64,000 nucleotides of DNA from Sciurus carolinensis (GCF_902686445.1 NC_062221.1:33930575-33994574); one strand, 5' to 3'. Shown: positions 1 through 12,605, counted from the first letter of the stretch. The notes: generated by a model from the letters alone, not told the origin. Program-made: numbers and translations.

Positions 1-1627
1 AATCAGATTTTAGAGGCAAGAACTTTTTAAGACACTTTTTTTTCATGAATGTATGACATGCATATTTATAAACAACCAATATTTTGAGTTTAGACTGATG
101 CTGGCATTAACCATTGCAACACAGGGAGGTAATCTGATTGAATTTACATATGCCCAGGAGGAGCAGGACAAGTACTGAAATGGAGGACTCTAAGTAGAGC
201 TCCTAAGAGAGGGTTTTCTGGTAGACAAAGTGGAAAATCCCAATGTTAAGAAAATTTTAGATTTTAATAATTCATAGCAGAAATTCACAGAGTACTAAGT
301 CTTATAATATGATCCAGGAATAGGTAGCATTTCCAGTTATCATTGTTAATGGTAAAGAAAAAAAATCCAGCAGCAAAGCTAACAGAACTTGAGTTGCTTA
401 ATTATCTGTGGTTTATGTTACTGTGAGAACTTATTTAAAATCTTCTCATAACATTTTGCAATATTTTCTCTTTCCATGGTACTAGGGCAAGGGGGCAAGA
501 TTTCAGTTCATTTTTGCTGCAGGGACTGGAAGGCTAGGCAATTTGAGTTAAAGGTAAGGAATAGCTGTCTACAAACGGCCAAATAGAGTGACACCGGGAA
601 TGTGGCAGATTACATACCACATATGGATGCACATATATTTGAAATATAAACATATACTTTGCTAGTTCATTAAGTAAAAGATTCCAATTAGTTCAACAAA
701 ATATTCTTGGAAAATGTATTAAAAATACATTTTAATAAATGTTTATTAAAATGGCATATGACATCAAATCATAAAATGTAAAATAACACTTATTAAGAGG
801 CTTATATTTCAGAACAAGTGTTTAATGATTTTGAGAGCTGCCTTTCTTGCATAGATTAGAAAAACTTTCAGGCCAAAAAGTCACATTATTTTCTAAGTTA
901 TGAAGCAGGGATGATAGGATTCATTATGAAATGTCAAAGTATGAGACATGATTACATTTGCACTTAAAAGATAAAGTATGTCTACAGCCAGCTGTGCATT
1001 ACTTGTTTCATTATGTAAAATTTAAATTGGAAACCACTGAGCATTTTAAATAAAGGCAATGCATTGCCAAGACTTATGACATTTTATTATATCTCATGAT
1101 TTAGATGTGCATAAAAAAGAAAAAGCAACAAATATAGTATAAAAAATTTTGTTTATACACACAGTATTCTCAGATGTAGTTATGATTTCTGTTGAAGTCT
1201 AGTTTTTATACCTTATTAAAATATTCATTTTATTCTTGAAGTTCTGTTCATAACAAGTGAAAAAATAATAATTTTTATATTTATTTGATATGTTTCAGCT
1301 TATTCCATTCTAGTATAAATAACATGATCTCCAATGATCCTCATTTTCCTTATACACTGGGTTAAATCATACAATAAATCTATGTTTAATGTGTTATTTG
1401 AGCTCAGTCTTCTTAAAATCTTAAGGATGAAATGCTAGATTGTTGCAGTATGGAACCAGGAATGGTTAATAGCATATGGAAATCTTATGATATTTACTTA
1501 AGGTACATTCATTAATATATATTTCAGAAGAAAAGAAGGGTGCTTAAGAATCATCCTAAACCCCAAATTTCAGGTAAATCATTGACATAATCTTTTTGGA
1601 AAAATATTTCAGAAACTTCGAGGCAAT
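1..1627. other. Unassigned AT-rich DNA
   Basis: No repeat family, exon-like open frame or RNA gene could be recognised on either strand. The sequence is AT-rich with no long open frame. Confidence 0.5.
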
Positions 1628-2310
1628 AACAGCTCTAGTATACTTTGAGACCTGTTATTTTGATGTCTCCTGCATTGCTGCTTTTCCTCAGTATTACTTT
1701 ATTTATCCTGTGTCCCTTATTTTTCCAAATGAAGTTTAGATCTTTTTTTCTAGTACTGTGAAGAATGTCACTGGTATTTAAATGGAAACTGCATTGAATT
1801 TGTATAATGCTTTTGGTAATATCGCCATTTTGATAATATTAATTCTGACTATCCAAGAATATGGGAGATTATTCTGTATTCTAAGGTCTTCTTCAATTTC
1901 TTAAGTGTTTTACAGTTTTCATTGTAGAGGTCCTTTACATCACTTGTTAGATTAATTCCAAGGGATTTAATTCTTTATTTATTTTGGTTATTGTGAATGT
2001 AATAGTTTTCCTAATTTGTTTCTCAGCAAATTTATTATTGGAGTATAGGAAAATGATTGATTTATATTTGTTGATTTTGTATACTATTTTACTAAAATTG
2101 ATTATCTGCTCTAGAAATCTTCTGGTGGATATTTTTGATCTTCTAAACACAGGATCATCTCCTCAGAAAACAGAAAATTTGAGCTCTTCTTTTCATATTT
2201 GTATTCCTTTAAGTTCCTTCTTTGGCCTGACTACTCTGGCTAGAGTTTTAGAAGTGGTGAGAATGGGTATCCTTGTTACAGTGTTTGCTGTAAATCTGGT
2301 TTACTTGTAT
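1628..2310 (-). mobile_element. Old L1 fragment, ORF2 reverse-transcriptase region
   Basis: Read on the minus strand this follows the L1 ORF2 order: the catalytic-domain region near 2250-2290, then the stretch before the conserved block that encodes 'NYRTLK'-like residues, and on to the segment after the RT domain near 1640. The plus strand shows the usual antisense L1 text, such as 'gcattgaatttgtat' near 1793. It is 5'- and 3'-truncated, has many stops, and is clearly more diverged than the young L1s here. It is a molecular fossil with no coding capacity. Confidence 0.8.
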
Positions 2311-3703
2311 TCTCATCTATAGTGAAAATGTTGGAAAGCAAATGAAATTGCTTAATGGGAAGATGAGCCAATTTTCAGTCACATTAGGAAACTGAATTCA
2401 CTTGTACATAAAGGGACATATGATGATTTTAACTGAAGTCACCTCTTTAGGTACAAGTCTAGTTAGAGATCCTTGATAATTGAAAACTACTTAAAACTAG
2501 TTTATTTTAAACTTTTATACAGGATAAGCTGTATAAATGTTTTGATGAGGTAAACACTGTTTAAATGCTATATATTTTTCAAGATTTTGCTGTTTTAATT
2601 AAATTCATTGTCCATTTTCTCCTTCATGATATCTACATAAAGATAGCCAGATAGACCTTAATATTATGTATTTTTTTGTTCTATATATTTTCCATTCTAA
2701 TGTAAATCATTTTATTTTTTAAGGCATATCAATCTGTGATAATTCTTATTTCTCACTTTCTCAGGCAAGGTAGGAGGAATATTAGGGATTTTGCCATTGG
2801 AACTATGATTAATCAACTGTAGTACAAATGTAGTCAGACCATGATCTACCAATAATTAGAAAAAAATGTATATATAAGGCAGGAGATTTTAGACTTTGGA
2901 AAAAGAGTAAAATTAGTATCTATGAGTTAGGATGAATGCAAGTTATAGCTCATATTAGCTTATGAGTTCTTCCTCTGGTCAATATAATTTATTATGTATT
3001 GTGGGAGGAAGTGTATGTGTGTATGTGTGGAGAGATAGAGATGATTTTATATATATGCATACATATATATATAAGTAGAAAGTGAAAGGAAGAGTCATCT
3101 CTGTCTCTTTACACTTAAATATTTAAAGAAAAATAACCATAAACTTTCTGCCTATTATGATTATCAACACAGAGGAGAAAACTAAAAAATAAAAAGGTAA
3201 AAAAGTAAAGAAATCAAAATCACAATATCTGAATTTTTTTAAAAAGTTACTAAATTGCTTACTGCCTGATTTTGGAGACATCAGGAGGAATTAATTCAAA
3301 GATCCATGATCAGTAATTATCTAATTTGAAAAAGACAAAGAAGTTCAAAAAAACATAACTCAGCTGAGTTTTGGTGACCTGGAAAAATATCAATTGTTCT
3401 GACGCAGTGTTAAGACTTAGTAGAGGAGAAGATGCTATCCATAATTTCTGTGATTTTGAGGAAAACGTAAACTAGAATTTATGTAAACCTCTTGAAAGAT
3501 ATACACAATCAGATCTATTAAAATCACAAAGTGCTGAAAAAAAATGTTGCATTGCAATCTTTTTGTTATATTGATTTTATTTTCCTGCTTACAGTCCATT
3601 TTCATTTTTACCCACCCTAAAAACTGTCGATTTTCACAATTCCACAATAACAAGGGTTTGACAATTTTAGAACACTGGAAGTAAATAAAATGTTGGAAGG
3701 TAT
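2311..3703. other. Unassigned AT-rich DNA with a small microsatellite
   Basis: Apart from an impure GT/GTAT and AT simple repeat at about 3008-3075, nothing is recognised. The short open frames on either strand look like chance frames in AT-rich DNA. Confidence 0.45.
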
Positions 3704-4164
3704 TGTTATGGTTTGGATGTGGAATGTCCCACAAAGATCGTGTGGTGAAGGCTTGGTCCCAAATGCAGCCTTGTAAACCGATAGGGCTTTTGGGAAGTGA
3801 TTGGCTCTTGAGAGCTGTAACCTTATCAGTTAATTAATCCACTTGACAGATTAATAATTTAAATGGACTACCGGTAGGAGGTGGAAAGTGTGGGCAGCTG
3901 GAGTATGGATAGAGGAAGTCGGTCACTTGCGGGTGGAGGGTTGAGGACTATATCTTCCTCTCAGTTTGCTAGAAGCCATGAGCTGGGCAGCTTCTTGCTG
4001 CCATGCCCTCTGCCATGTTGTTCTTCCTCATTTCAGGACCAAAGCAACTTAGTCTGTCAACCATGGACTTAACCTCTAAAATTATGATTGAAAGGGCATC
4101 TTTGTTCCTTTAAGTAGTTGTTGTCCAATATTTTGGTCACAGCAATAAAAAGCAGGCTAACACA
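3704..4164 (+). mobile_element. Solo LTR, ERVL-MaLR, rodent MT-like
   Basis: The element begins 'tgttatggtttggatgt' and ends 'agcaggctaacaca', giving TG...CA ends. It carries a polyadenylation-type 'aataaa' near 4145 and the internal order seen in MaLR LTRs: a 'gtcccaaatgcagcc'-type block, an AG-rich block, a CCATG-rich block and a 'ccatggacttaacctc' block. The length of about 460 bp suits this class. No internal region or second LTR is adjacent, so I call it a solo LTR. The 5-bp flanks do not match cleanly, which fits an old insertion. Confidence 0.75.
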
Positions 4165-5238
4165 GAAGTATACATGTCAAATAAGTAAAACTGAGAATTA
4201 AAAATATACAATAGTCATATGGGATGTTTGTTAGCCACTATTACTTTTATTGCTTTAATGTAATCAAGATAATAATACTATTTAATGTTATAAAAATTTC
4301 AGAAAATATTTTATTTTAGAAAGAACTTTGCCTTCAGGGATTAAAAACTGATTAAAAGGAATGACTAGAAAGAGAAATATTCAGAGTAGAAAAGAAAATA
4401 CTATACGATAACTTTTCCTGAGCATATGAAATAAATAGCACTGTGAGGAGATCAGGGTTAATGATTTAGCTTTGGATGGGAACAAACAAAAAGAGAATAA
4501 TTCTTCACATGATAAGGTCAGTGTACAGGCAATAATAGGTATCATTTCAGTAACAATTTTAGATATAGGTTTGGGGAATTGGTCAGTTCATGCCAGATTG
4601 TCCCTGTTTGATCTGGGATATACAAGATAAAGTCATTACTTAAATGTCAGAAGATGATGATAGAGATTCATACTGGAAATGATTGTCAGAATAACTTTTA
4701 TAGCAATGAAACATTTAGCTCATTCTGAGTGAGTAAAAGTATTCTTAGTTGTCTTCCATGCCTTGGCATAAGATAAAAAAGTGTTAAGGATTGGAGCCAA
4801 AAATATGCAAAAATGTGTGTGTGTGAGTGTGTGTGTGTATTTTTCTGGCACCATTCAGCAGACTGAGGAAACAGAATCACAAATTACTCTCTATGTGTAA
4901 GAAGTGCTCATGATAGGTGAGAATATTGCATTGATTTTCTAAGGGGAGATCTTGTAGCAGAAGTCAACACTTTTTACTAAAGAGTAAAAATGTTGTACAT
5001 AATCATCTGGAGCTAATTGAACCCAAGAAGTCCCTTGGTGGTCGTGGAATTCACATGAGGGATGCTATGTCACAGTTTCCATGCCTGGCAGACAGTTACA
5101 GAAACACACCGCGAGTAAATTCATGTTGATAGTAGCACTTGAGAATTAGGTGCTGAAATGCTTCCTCTACATAATTTGCTTTTGGCACCTCTTCTTAATC
5201 TTCTCTAGATAAAGCACAGCACTACTAGGAAGCAGCAT
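4165..5238. other. Unassigned DNA
   Basis: No family recognised. A short impure (TG)n tract lies at 4816-4840. No exon-like signal is seen. Confidence 0.45.
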
Positions 5239-5672
5239 ATTTTAGTCAGCTTTTTTACTGCTTTGACTAAAGGACCCAACCAGCACAACTGTAGAGAAGA
5301 AAGAGTTTATTTGAGGGTTCACATTTTCAGAAGTCTTAGACCGAAGAAGGCTGGCTCTATTCCTTGGGCCTCCAGGTGAGGTAGAACATCATGGCAGAAG
5401 AGTGTGATGGAGGGAAGCAGCTCACATCATGAACAGTAAGCAGAGAGAGAGACTCCCCTGGCTAGATGCAAATAAATGCCCTAAACTCACGTCCTAATTA
5501 CCACCTCCTCCAACCACACCTTACAACTTCAGTTACACTCAATTAATCCCTATCAGGGGAGTAATTCACTGATTGGGTTAAGACTTTTACAACCAATCAT
5601 CTTTCTTCTGAACTTCCTTGCACTGTCTCACAGCTGAGGTTTTGGGGGACATCTCACATCCAAACCATAAGA
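5239..5672 (-). mobile_element. Solo LTR, ERVL-MaLR, minus strand
   Basis: On the minus strand it begins 'ttatggtttggatgtgag', passes through a 'gtcccccaaaacctc' block and an 'aataaac' polyadenylation signal (plus strand 'gtttattt' near 5308), and ends in a 'ctgactaaaa' block. It belongs to the same general class as the LTR at 3704-4164 but in opposite orientation, and the two are diverged enough not to be a pair from one provirus. Confidence 0.75.
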
Positions 5673-6635
5673 TTATAAGGGGACTTGGAGCTTTGTTAGG
5701 TGGCAAATTGATGCTGACATTACTAGCATTTTTAGTACGTACAGAAAGTCACAAGAAAATTGTCAATAAGACAAATAGGGACAACTTGAAATATTCCTAA
5801 AAGAGATGTTACCCACATTAGAAACAAATTAGATATTGTAAGCAAGTAAACTATTTAGTTTGAGAACTATATAAAAATGAAATGTATGGTGACTTTTTGT
5901 TGTTGATGCTGGTGGTATTTCAAATAAAAAGTGGGAAAGAAATTTAATTCTTCAAAATATTTCTTAAAAAGCTAAACTATACATTAGTTATATAACTGGC
6001 AAATGTTCTGCAAAATGTCATATATTAAATAAAAGACTAGGTTGCTCTTTGCTGTCACAAATAGATTTAAGGCTATACCTGTTGATTCATGAAGGCTAAA
6101 GAATAGTTGTTAGGCATAAGAGGCTGTAAATTCTTTTTCTAGCTAGCTATTAGAGTGGTTAACTAAGGATTATGAGCACAAAGATCAAATGTTGTGTAAG
6201 AATGTTTATATGGTATTAATTTAGTAAAACTCAATATTATTACTAAGAATTAATTGTCAAATATTCAAATCATTGTGCCTCATGATTTGTGTGCCTCTAA
6301 TGTGCTTCATGTCATAAAATTCTTAATGAAACTATTAATATATTCTTTTATAGATTCATTACATATTTACTTTTCTTGTATCTACTAAAAGAGGAAATAG
6401 GGAAAGTGTCCTAGAAAGGCAATATTGACCCTGCCATTGAATTTACCAAATGTTTGAATGGAAAAAAAATAATACATGCTAATGTGTGTTGACAATAGCT
6501 ATAACTGAATTTGTGAATAGATAAAATGGGAAATCTTCTTTGAATATCCCAAAATGGAAAATTAGGTCAGAATTCACCATATTTTTGTTCCTTGGGTTAA
6601 AACTTCTGTTCTTTCTATCTTCAATTTCACTCCCT
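5673..6635. other. Unassigned AT-rich DNA
   Basis: No recognised repeat, exon or RNA gene. Confidence 0.45.
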
Positions 6636-6646
6636 GAATCTCTGTA

Positions 6647-6799
6647 CTTTTTAAAATACTTTTTATTTGTTTCAATTAGTTATACATGACAGTAGAATGC
6701 ACTTTTATACATCATATATAATGGAGTATAATTTCTTATTCATCTAGTTATACACATTGTAGATTTCCCCCAGTCATATAGTAATATATGTATCCTGGG
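6647..6799 (-). mobile_element. L1 3'-tail insertion, 5'-truncated
   Basis: This is the terminal part of a squirrel-type L1 3' UTR on the minus strand; the plus strand starts with the complemented A-rich tail and carries the 'agttatacatgacagtag' motif also found at about 8040. It is flanked by an 11-bp target duplication, 'gaatctctgta', at 6636-6646 and 6800-6810. The body is about 150 bp, so it holds no ORF sequence. Confidence 0.7.
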
Positions 6800-6810
6800 G
6801 AATCTCTGTA

Positions 6811-8017
6811 TTTATAATCTCTCCTTAAACAGAAAGAGTACATACTTGGTTGCATCTTTAAGTTTTCTTTAGCATTTTCAGTAAAAGGTTTTGTCAGGCA
6901 TTATCATTCGTAATTCACAGATGTTTGGATAGATATAGATAGATGGAAAGATAGGTAGGTAGATAGAGACAGATCTGAAGTATAAATCTCCTCCCAAGGT
7001 AAATCATGTTGTACTTTGTAATATCCATACAATGTTCTATACTCTTAAAAATATACAATTTTCCATGGGGGAGTTTAATCCAGAAGATCTGGGTCACAGA
7101 AACAATTTTGATGACTAAGGGTTTTACCTAGATATATCTTTACTCCATGGATTTTCAAAGAAAACTTGAGAGTTCATTTGAATTGCTTTGGAAAATATCA
7201 GAATTAATACTTTTTTAGACTACGAACCCTCTGTTGTCTCACATATTGCACAATAAAAGACAAAACATTTAAATGTTAATTGGGAATCTTTCAGAGATTC
7301 TTTGTACATTCAGAGACAGGGAAGTCAAGGTCAGTTATAGTCAATTACATTTTAATTTGTTTCTCAGATGGGCATCTCCATCAAATATGCGTTTCTTATT
7401 TAAATACATGATACAAAACAAAACATGGGAATATAATATTTTAAGCCGATTTGTACAATCTACAACAAGACAAAAAAATTTATAGTCCAAGAAAATGAAT
7501 GCTTCAGGACTTTAGCTTGTGTTTTAGTAGGTCATCTCCAAGTTCCTGCAAACACGACACCAATTATGTTAATGGCCTTCTTTATGACAACTGTAGCTGT
7601 CAAATGGATCGATTTTCTGGTGTCCAGACATGAACTAAACTTCCCTTTTTGGGGCTCCACAATCCAACAAATTCTATTTTCCCCATGTCTGTATTGTTGT
7701 TATCTTACTCTTCATAGGCATTTAGATGACTGTTATCTGTAAGGCCTTTTGTAAATTAAATTAAAAGACTCTTACTAGAGTCTTTTAATCATGTTTCAAT
7801 ACCCAGATGAAATATCACCTCTGTGAGAATATTTTTCTACAATTGTGTTTCCAAAAGTATCTCAGTTATTCCTTTTGTAAGTGCATGGGTTTAAGGGAAG
7901 CCCATTTGTTATGTTTATGTTCATTCCTGTGGATTATTTTGCTTACTGATTCATTTTTCAGACTTTTTGTCATTTTCATATTTCCTATTTGCTCTGAAAG
8001 TTGGTTTTGACATTTAT
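6811..8017. other. Unassigned DNA
   Basis: Contains a small impure GATA/GGTA simple repeat at about 6930-6973 and a perfect hairpin at 7760-7789, listed separately. Nothing else is recognised. Confidence 0.45.
7760..7789. repeat. Perfect 13-bp inverted repeat with a 4-nt loop
   Basis: Arms 'attaaaagactct' (7760-7772) and 'agagtcttttaat' (7777-7789) are exact reverse complements around the loop 'tact'. It lies in unassigned sequence with no gene nearby, so no terminator or regulatory role can be claimed. Confidence 0.9.
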
Positions 8018-8100
8018 ATGTTTTTATTTGTTCTTTTTAGTTACGCATGACAGTAGAGTATATTTTGACATATTTATACAAACATGGAGTGTATGTGTTC
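8018..8100 (-). mobile_element. L1 3' tail, first part, split by an insert
   Basis: The T-rich start on the plus strand and the 'agttacgcatgacagtag' motif mark the end of an L1 3' UTR on the minus strand. The element breaks off near 8100 and resumes near 8459, so the intervening block is probably an insertion. Confidence 0.65.
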
Positions 8101-8458
8101 ACAGACGGGTTTGCTGAGGGTGAGGACGAACTATGCCTATCCTACCTAGCCTTACCCAGAGCTTACTCAGGCATCAGAGATTGAGCTCTGAAGGCACCGA
8201 TCTAATTTTATCTAGGGTTGCACAGGACATATATAGACACATTATCCAATCAGGTTAACATGCTTGTTAAAGTATAACAGAGTCAGCCTATAGGTGAGCT
8301 ATACGTCAAGGGTCCAGGTAGTGTAAACAAACCAAGCATGCCTAAGCAATTCTACCCAGCAACAGATCTGAGACAAAGGACTGGGGGAATGGCAAGCTCC
8401 TGCACACAGCATGAAGCGCCACACAGCAAGGCGGCGCCAGCATAGGAAAGTTAAGTTG
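8101..8458 (-). mobile_element. Unclassified LTR-like insert inside an L1 3' UTR
   Basis: About 355 bp, visibly richer in G and C than its surroundings, interrupts an L1 3' UTR. Read on the minus strand it has an LTR-like order: an inverted CCAAT box ('ctgattggataa'), a TATA-like 'tctatatatg' about 15 bp later, an AATAAA-like 'gataaaatt', then a roughly 100-bp tail ending near 'cccgtctgtg'. I cannot name a family. ERVK-type is a guess from the layout alone. Exact ends and a target duplication could not be fixed, and a non-LTR origin is possible. Confidence 0.4.
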
Positions 8459-9055
8459 GATTCATTCCACTGTCTTTCCTATTCCTGTTCTCCCTCCCTT
8501 CCTTTCATTCTCCTTTGTCTAATCTACTGAACTTTCATTCTTCCCCTTGTACCCCCTCTTTTTGTGTATTAGCATCCACATATCAGAAAGAACATTCAAG
8601 CTTTGCATTTTGGGAAGTAGTTTATTTCACTTAAAGTAATAGTCCATCTTTTCAGATCCATCGATTTAATGGCAAAAGTCCTAAAACCTTTCATTTTTAT
8701 GGCTGAATAATACTCCATTGTGTATACATACCACATTTCTTTGTCCATTCATTTGTTGAAGGGAACTTAGGTTGGTATCATAGCTTAGCTATCATGAATT
8801 GAGCTTTATAAACATTGATGTGTCTGTGTCACTGTAGTCTGCTGATTTTAAGTCCTTTTGGGGATATAGTGAGGTGTGGGATAACTGCCCAAATGGTGGT
8901 ACCATATCAACTTTTCTGAGGAATCTTCATACTGCTTTCCAGAGTGGTTGCACCAATTTGCAGTCCCACTGGCAATGTATGAGTGTACCCTTTTCCCAAC
9001 AGTCTCATCAACATTTAAACGTTATATTTTAATACTGTAATTATCCATTCTTGCC
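8459..9055 (-). mobile_element. Old L1: 3' UTR and ORF2 C-terminus
   Basis: Continuation of the L1 begun at 8018. It holds the pyrimidine-rich complement of the 3' UTR (8459-8560), then the complement of the ORF2 C-terminal region, recognisable by 'tttgtccattcatttgttgaa', 'gcagtcccactggcaatgtatgag' in part and the 'tccagagtggttgcacc' block. It stops near 9055, so it is a strongly 5'-truncated copy with stops in all frames. Confidence 0.8.
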
Positions 9056-10689
9056 AGTAATTTTATGTTTTGAAATCGATTTGCTTCCAAGAATCTTTGA
9101 TTAGCCTTCTAATTCAATCTTTCTTTCTCTTGTCCTACTAAAATATATTTTCTATACAACATCCAGAATTTCCTTTAAAAAATTAGCAAATATGTTTGTA
9201 AAAAATATCATAAAACAAAACTGCCTAATCTCAACTAGTACTTTTTTCATTCATTTTAAATAAACCCAACTGCTTACCATGAACTATAAAGTTGTGTGTC
9301 AGTGGATCATAATTTACCAGAAGTTCTCAATAGTATCATCCACATTATATGGACACATTTCTCTCCCTCTAGATTTATGTGAAGCTCTAATTCAGACAGA
9401 ATCAATTCTGAAATGTGCCTATATGGAGATACTTTTAATACAAATTTTAAAATTATATGTTCTCAATGATTCTAGTTAATTTAGTCACTCCACAAACATC
9501 TGTCATTGAAATATGGCAACCACAGTGTTAAGGACTATGAATTCTAACAGGATTATTTTGGTTTGTCTCTTTCAGCCCTCTCAGTGGAAGGGAAGACAAA
9601 GTACTGTAATTTTCAAAGTACTATGGTAGAATATTTACATGTCATGCTAAATAAATTGAAGAGGATAGTCAAATCTAAACATCAACTGGAAATTCAATTA
9701 ATTTTATATTTTCTGACAATTCCCAAATTACAAAAAATTTAATAAGTCAATTAATTTATTATTTCAATATATTTGAAATGTCCTAGAAGAACTGGTTATT
9801 AAGGCAAACCTCATTAAGCATTTTATATGAAAATATACTTGTAATGCAGATATTGCTAATTCACTGATGTAATAAATATGAATGCTGATTTACAATCATG
9901 ACTGGAGATTAGTGATATCTGCATGTGCTCTTAGTACTTCACCCCCCTCATATAAGAAACTGCAAACTTGAAGATTTCAACTTGACAAGCTTTCTACCAA
10001 TGAGCTACACCCCTAACCCAACCTTAGAGATTTTTTTTTCATGTGTTAGAAATAAAGATTATATATGACATTTCCCTAACTTTTGTGTAAGCAAAATGGT
10101 ACTATATAAATTATTATTGAATAATCTATAAACTCTCATTTTCTTGTAGCTCCTTGATTTGATAGCGTACTTTAAGATCTGATTATAGACATTATCTCAT
10201 TTTTAAAAGGTTGATTTCATTCTCAGAAGGTTAGAATCAGCCTGTGCACATTGGGAACAATAGAATGATTCATTGTTCCTCTAGCTCTGTCTGGGAGAAG
10301 AAAGGAATAACTATTTGGGTTTGCCTGTATATGGATTTAGTGACCATATATTAATTGAAATGGGAAACGGGCAGGAATGGAAGGACAGCATTGAGCCAAT
10401 GATAAAAGTTATGATCAAGGTCCTCTGTAAATGCCAGTTACTCTGAGATTTTCAACTCCCCACACTTGGATGCTGCACATGGTGATGACAGCAGCCATAT
10501 GGGACAGGGTGACAGAAGAGAATGACCTAGGTTGGGTTGGAAAGAAGGAGCTAAGGAGGACTGTTTTAGAAATAAACTTTCTATTTGTTCTACAGTGTTA
10601 CCACACACACACAAATGTAGATTAGATTTAGAAGCACATTTCTGTACATATTAAAATTTCTGTAGATATTAAACAAAAGATCGTAAGCT
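9056..10689. other. Unassigned DNA with a possible ID relic
   Basis: A stretch at about 9985-10020 ('ctaccaatgagctacaccc') resembles the antisense 5' part of an ID SINE (minus strand), but it is too short and diverged to delimit. Two open frames of about 65 codons (9279-9479 and 10431-10625) have no recognisable features. Nothing else is recognised. Confidence 0.4.
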
Positions 10690-10846
10690 TCAAGAACTCC
10701 AAACATCAAGTTATGTCAGTAGGAGGCCTAATATTCTATTGTACTCTTTTCAGTGAAGAAACATTCATTTTTAACAAACTATTCTTCAGTAATGGAGGTG
10801 TAGTAATTATAGTATTTAGCAGAGATGTAGGTCTGTGTCAGTTAAT
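10690..10846 (+). repeat. Donor segment of a local direct duplication
   Basis: This 157-bp segment reappears at 12606-12750 in direct orientation. It starts near 'tcaagaactcc' in unassigned DNA and runs 13 bp into the end of the MaLR LTR that begins at 10834. Its content is continuous with local sequence, which suggests it is the source rather than the copy. Confidence 0.8.
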
Positions 10847-11250
10847 TTTTCATTGCTGGAACCAAAACACCTAACAAGATCAACTCAGGGGAGGAAAAGT
10901 TAATTTTGATTTAGTCCATGGTCAACTCTCTCTTGTTGCTTTGGGTCCAAAGTGAGGCAGAACGTCACGGCAGAAGAGTACAGCAAAAGAAACCTGATTT
11001 CTTCATGGCATCTGGAAAACAGAGAGAGAGGGAAGATCCCGGGAACCAAGATATGATCCCCAAGGGAACACCCCCAAAACTTGCCTCCTCCAGTCTCAGT
11101 CGGCTTGCCTACAATCACCACACAGTTAGTCCATTTAAAGTAGGATGCACTGATTAGATGACAGTTATTATGATCTAATTATTTCATGTCTGCATATTCC
11201 TGCATTAACACAGGAACTTTGGGGGGACACTTCCAAACCATGACCACTCA
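10834..11250 (-). mobile_element. Solo LTR, ERVL-MaLR, minus strand
   Basis: On the minus strand it starts near 'ggtcatggtttggaagtgt', has a 'cccccaaagttcctgtg' block and a 'ccatggactaaatc' block, and ends 'taactgacaca'. Layout and length (about 415 bp) match the other MaLR LTRs here. No internal retroviral sequence is attached. Short open frames lie on both strands, as is usual in these LTRs, and are not genes. Confidence 0.75.
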
Positions 11251-11864
11251 TTTGAAGTTTTTAAAAATGCTCAATTTTATTAGCTATCAATTTAGTTTCT
11301 TTAATAGATAGGAATTAACAAATAATAGTATCATAGAAAGGATTAAAGTTTCATTTTAGCCAGTTCACCAAAGACTAAGCTAATAGGTAGGTGGCCTGTA
11401 AGCACTTTGGTTACCAGAGGTCACACAGGTCATGCAGTTCCTTTCACCTTCTTGCGTCATCAGCCCCTTCTTCATGACCAATGCCACTCCATTTAACACC
11501 TTTCTCCATACCAGGGCTTATGACATAGGAAACCAAAACAGCTTCTCCTCAAGATTGTAATTGAGAGATTGGACATATCATTTTTCCCCTCACATCCTGA
11601 ACAGGAATGAATTACACATTAAGTTTTGTCTGCAAAGTGGTAGTAAAATGTTCTTCCATCTAAATAATTCTAAATACAGCAAAATCTTTGTTTCCTTTAC
11701 TAAATGAGAAAAAGGAATATTGAGAGAAAACTACCAGTCCCTATTATTACATTCCTAAAGTTAAAAGAGGCCTGTGAAATTAGTTGGTATATTTAATTTC
11801 ATTTAAAAAGGGAAGAAACATATAAAAAGCATACCACTATACTTGAGAATACGGTTAAAAATTG
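11251..11864. other. Unassigned DNA
   Basis: No repeat or exon recognised between the LTR and the start of the old L1. Confidence 0.45.
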
Positions 11865-12342
11865 TGCCAGTGGGGATAATTTGACTTCCTCCTTTTCTAT
11901 TTGCTTGCTGTTTACTTCCTTCTTTTGTCTAATTGCTTTGACTAAAATGTTTAGTTATATATTGAGCAAGGACAATGAAAGTGGATACATTTGCTTTGTT
12001 TCTGATCTTAGAGGAAAAGCTTTTAGCTTTTCTCCATTCAGTATGAGATGGCTATGAGTTTGTCATATGAAACTTTTATCTCTTTGTCTGACTTATTCAG
12101 ATGATCTGATTATGAGCAAAGGCTTTTTTTCTCTATTGATATGATCATATGAGTTTTATTTCTATTTATGTGGTGTTATATCACGTATGTTGATTGTTGA
12201 AACATCTTTGCATTCATGGAATGAAAACAACTTGATCATGGTATGTGATGTTTTTTATAAGGTTTTGACTCTCTTTGCAAGTATTTGAGAATTTTCAAAC
12301 TTATTTCACCAGGGATATTGGTCTAAAGTTTTGTCTTTTGCT

Positions 12343-12382
<40 letters not shown>

Positions 12383-12605
12383 TGGTGGGTGTGTGTGTCC
12401 TACTTGTCAGGTTTTGGTAGCATGTAATACCAACCACATAGAATAGAATGAACTTAGAAGGAATTTTTCCTTTTCGATCTAATGAGAAAGTTTCAGAAGC
12501 ACTGTTATTAGCTCTTTTCTAAAGTTTAGTAAAGTTCATCAGTGAAGTCATCCAGTCCTAGACTTTTCTTCAACGGGAGATATATTATTTTCCCCTGATT
12601 CAATC
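11865..12605 (-). mobile_element. Old L1, ORF2 RT region (host of later insertions)
   Basis: The minus strand encodes degenerate L1 ORF2 from about the catalytic RT region (near 11870) toward earlier RT blocks. The plus strand carries typical antisense text such as 'cagggatattggtctaaag' at 12311. A (TG)n tract at 12346-12398 interrupts it. The 3' half of the L1 is missing at 11865. The same element continues at 12751-13019, 18640-18805 and probably 19135-21165. Confidence 0.8.
12346..12398 (+). repeat. (TG)n microsatellite
   Basis: Mostly pure TG repeat with a few GG interruptions toward the 3' side, inside old L1 ORF2 sequence. Confidence 0.95.

Noticed and set aside
3704..5672. The two opposite MaLR LTRs as ends of one provirus
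   Set aside because: They are inverted relative to each other, clearly diverged, and the DNA between has no retroviral content.
10431..10625. 64-codon frame in unassigned DNA
   Set aside because: Length is expected by chance, with no features.
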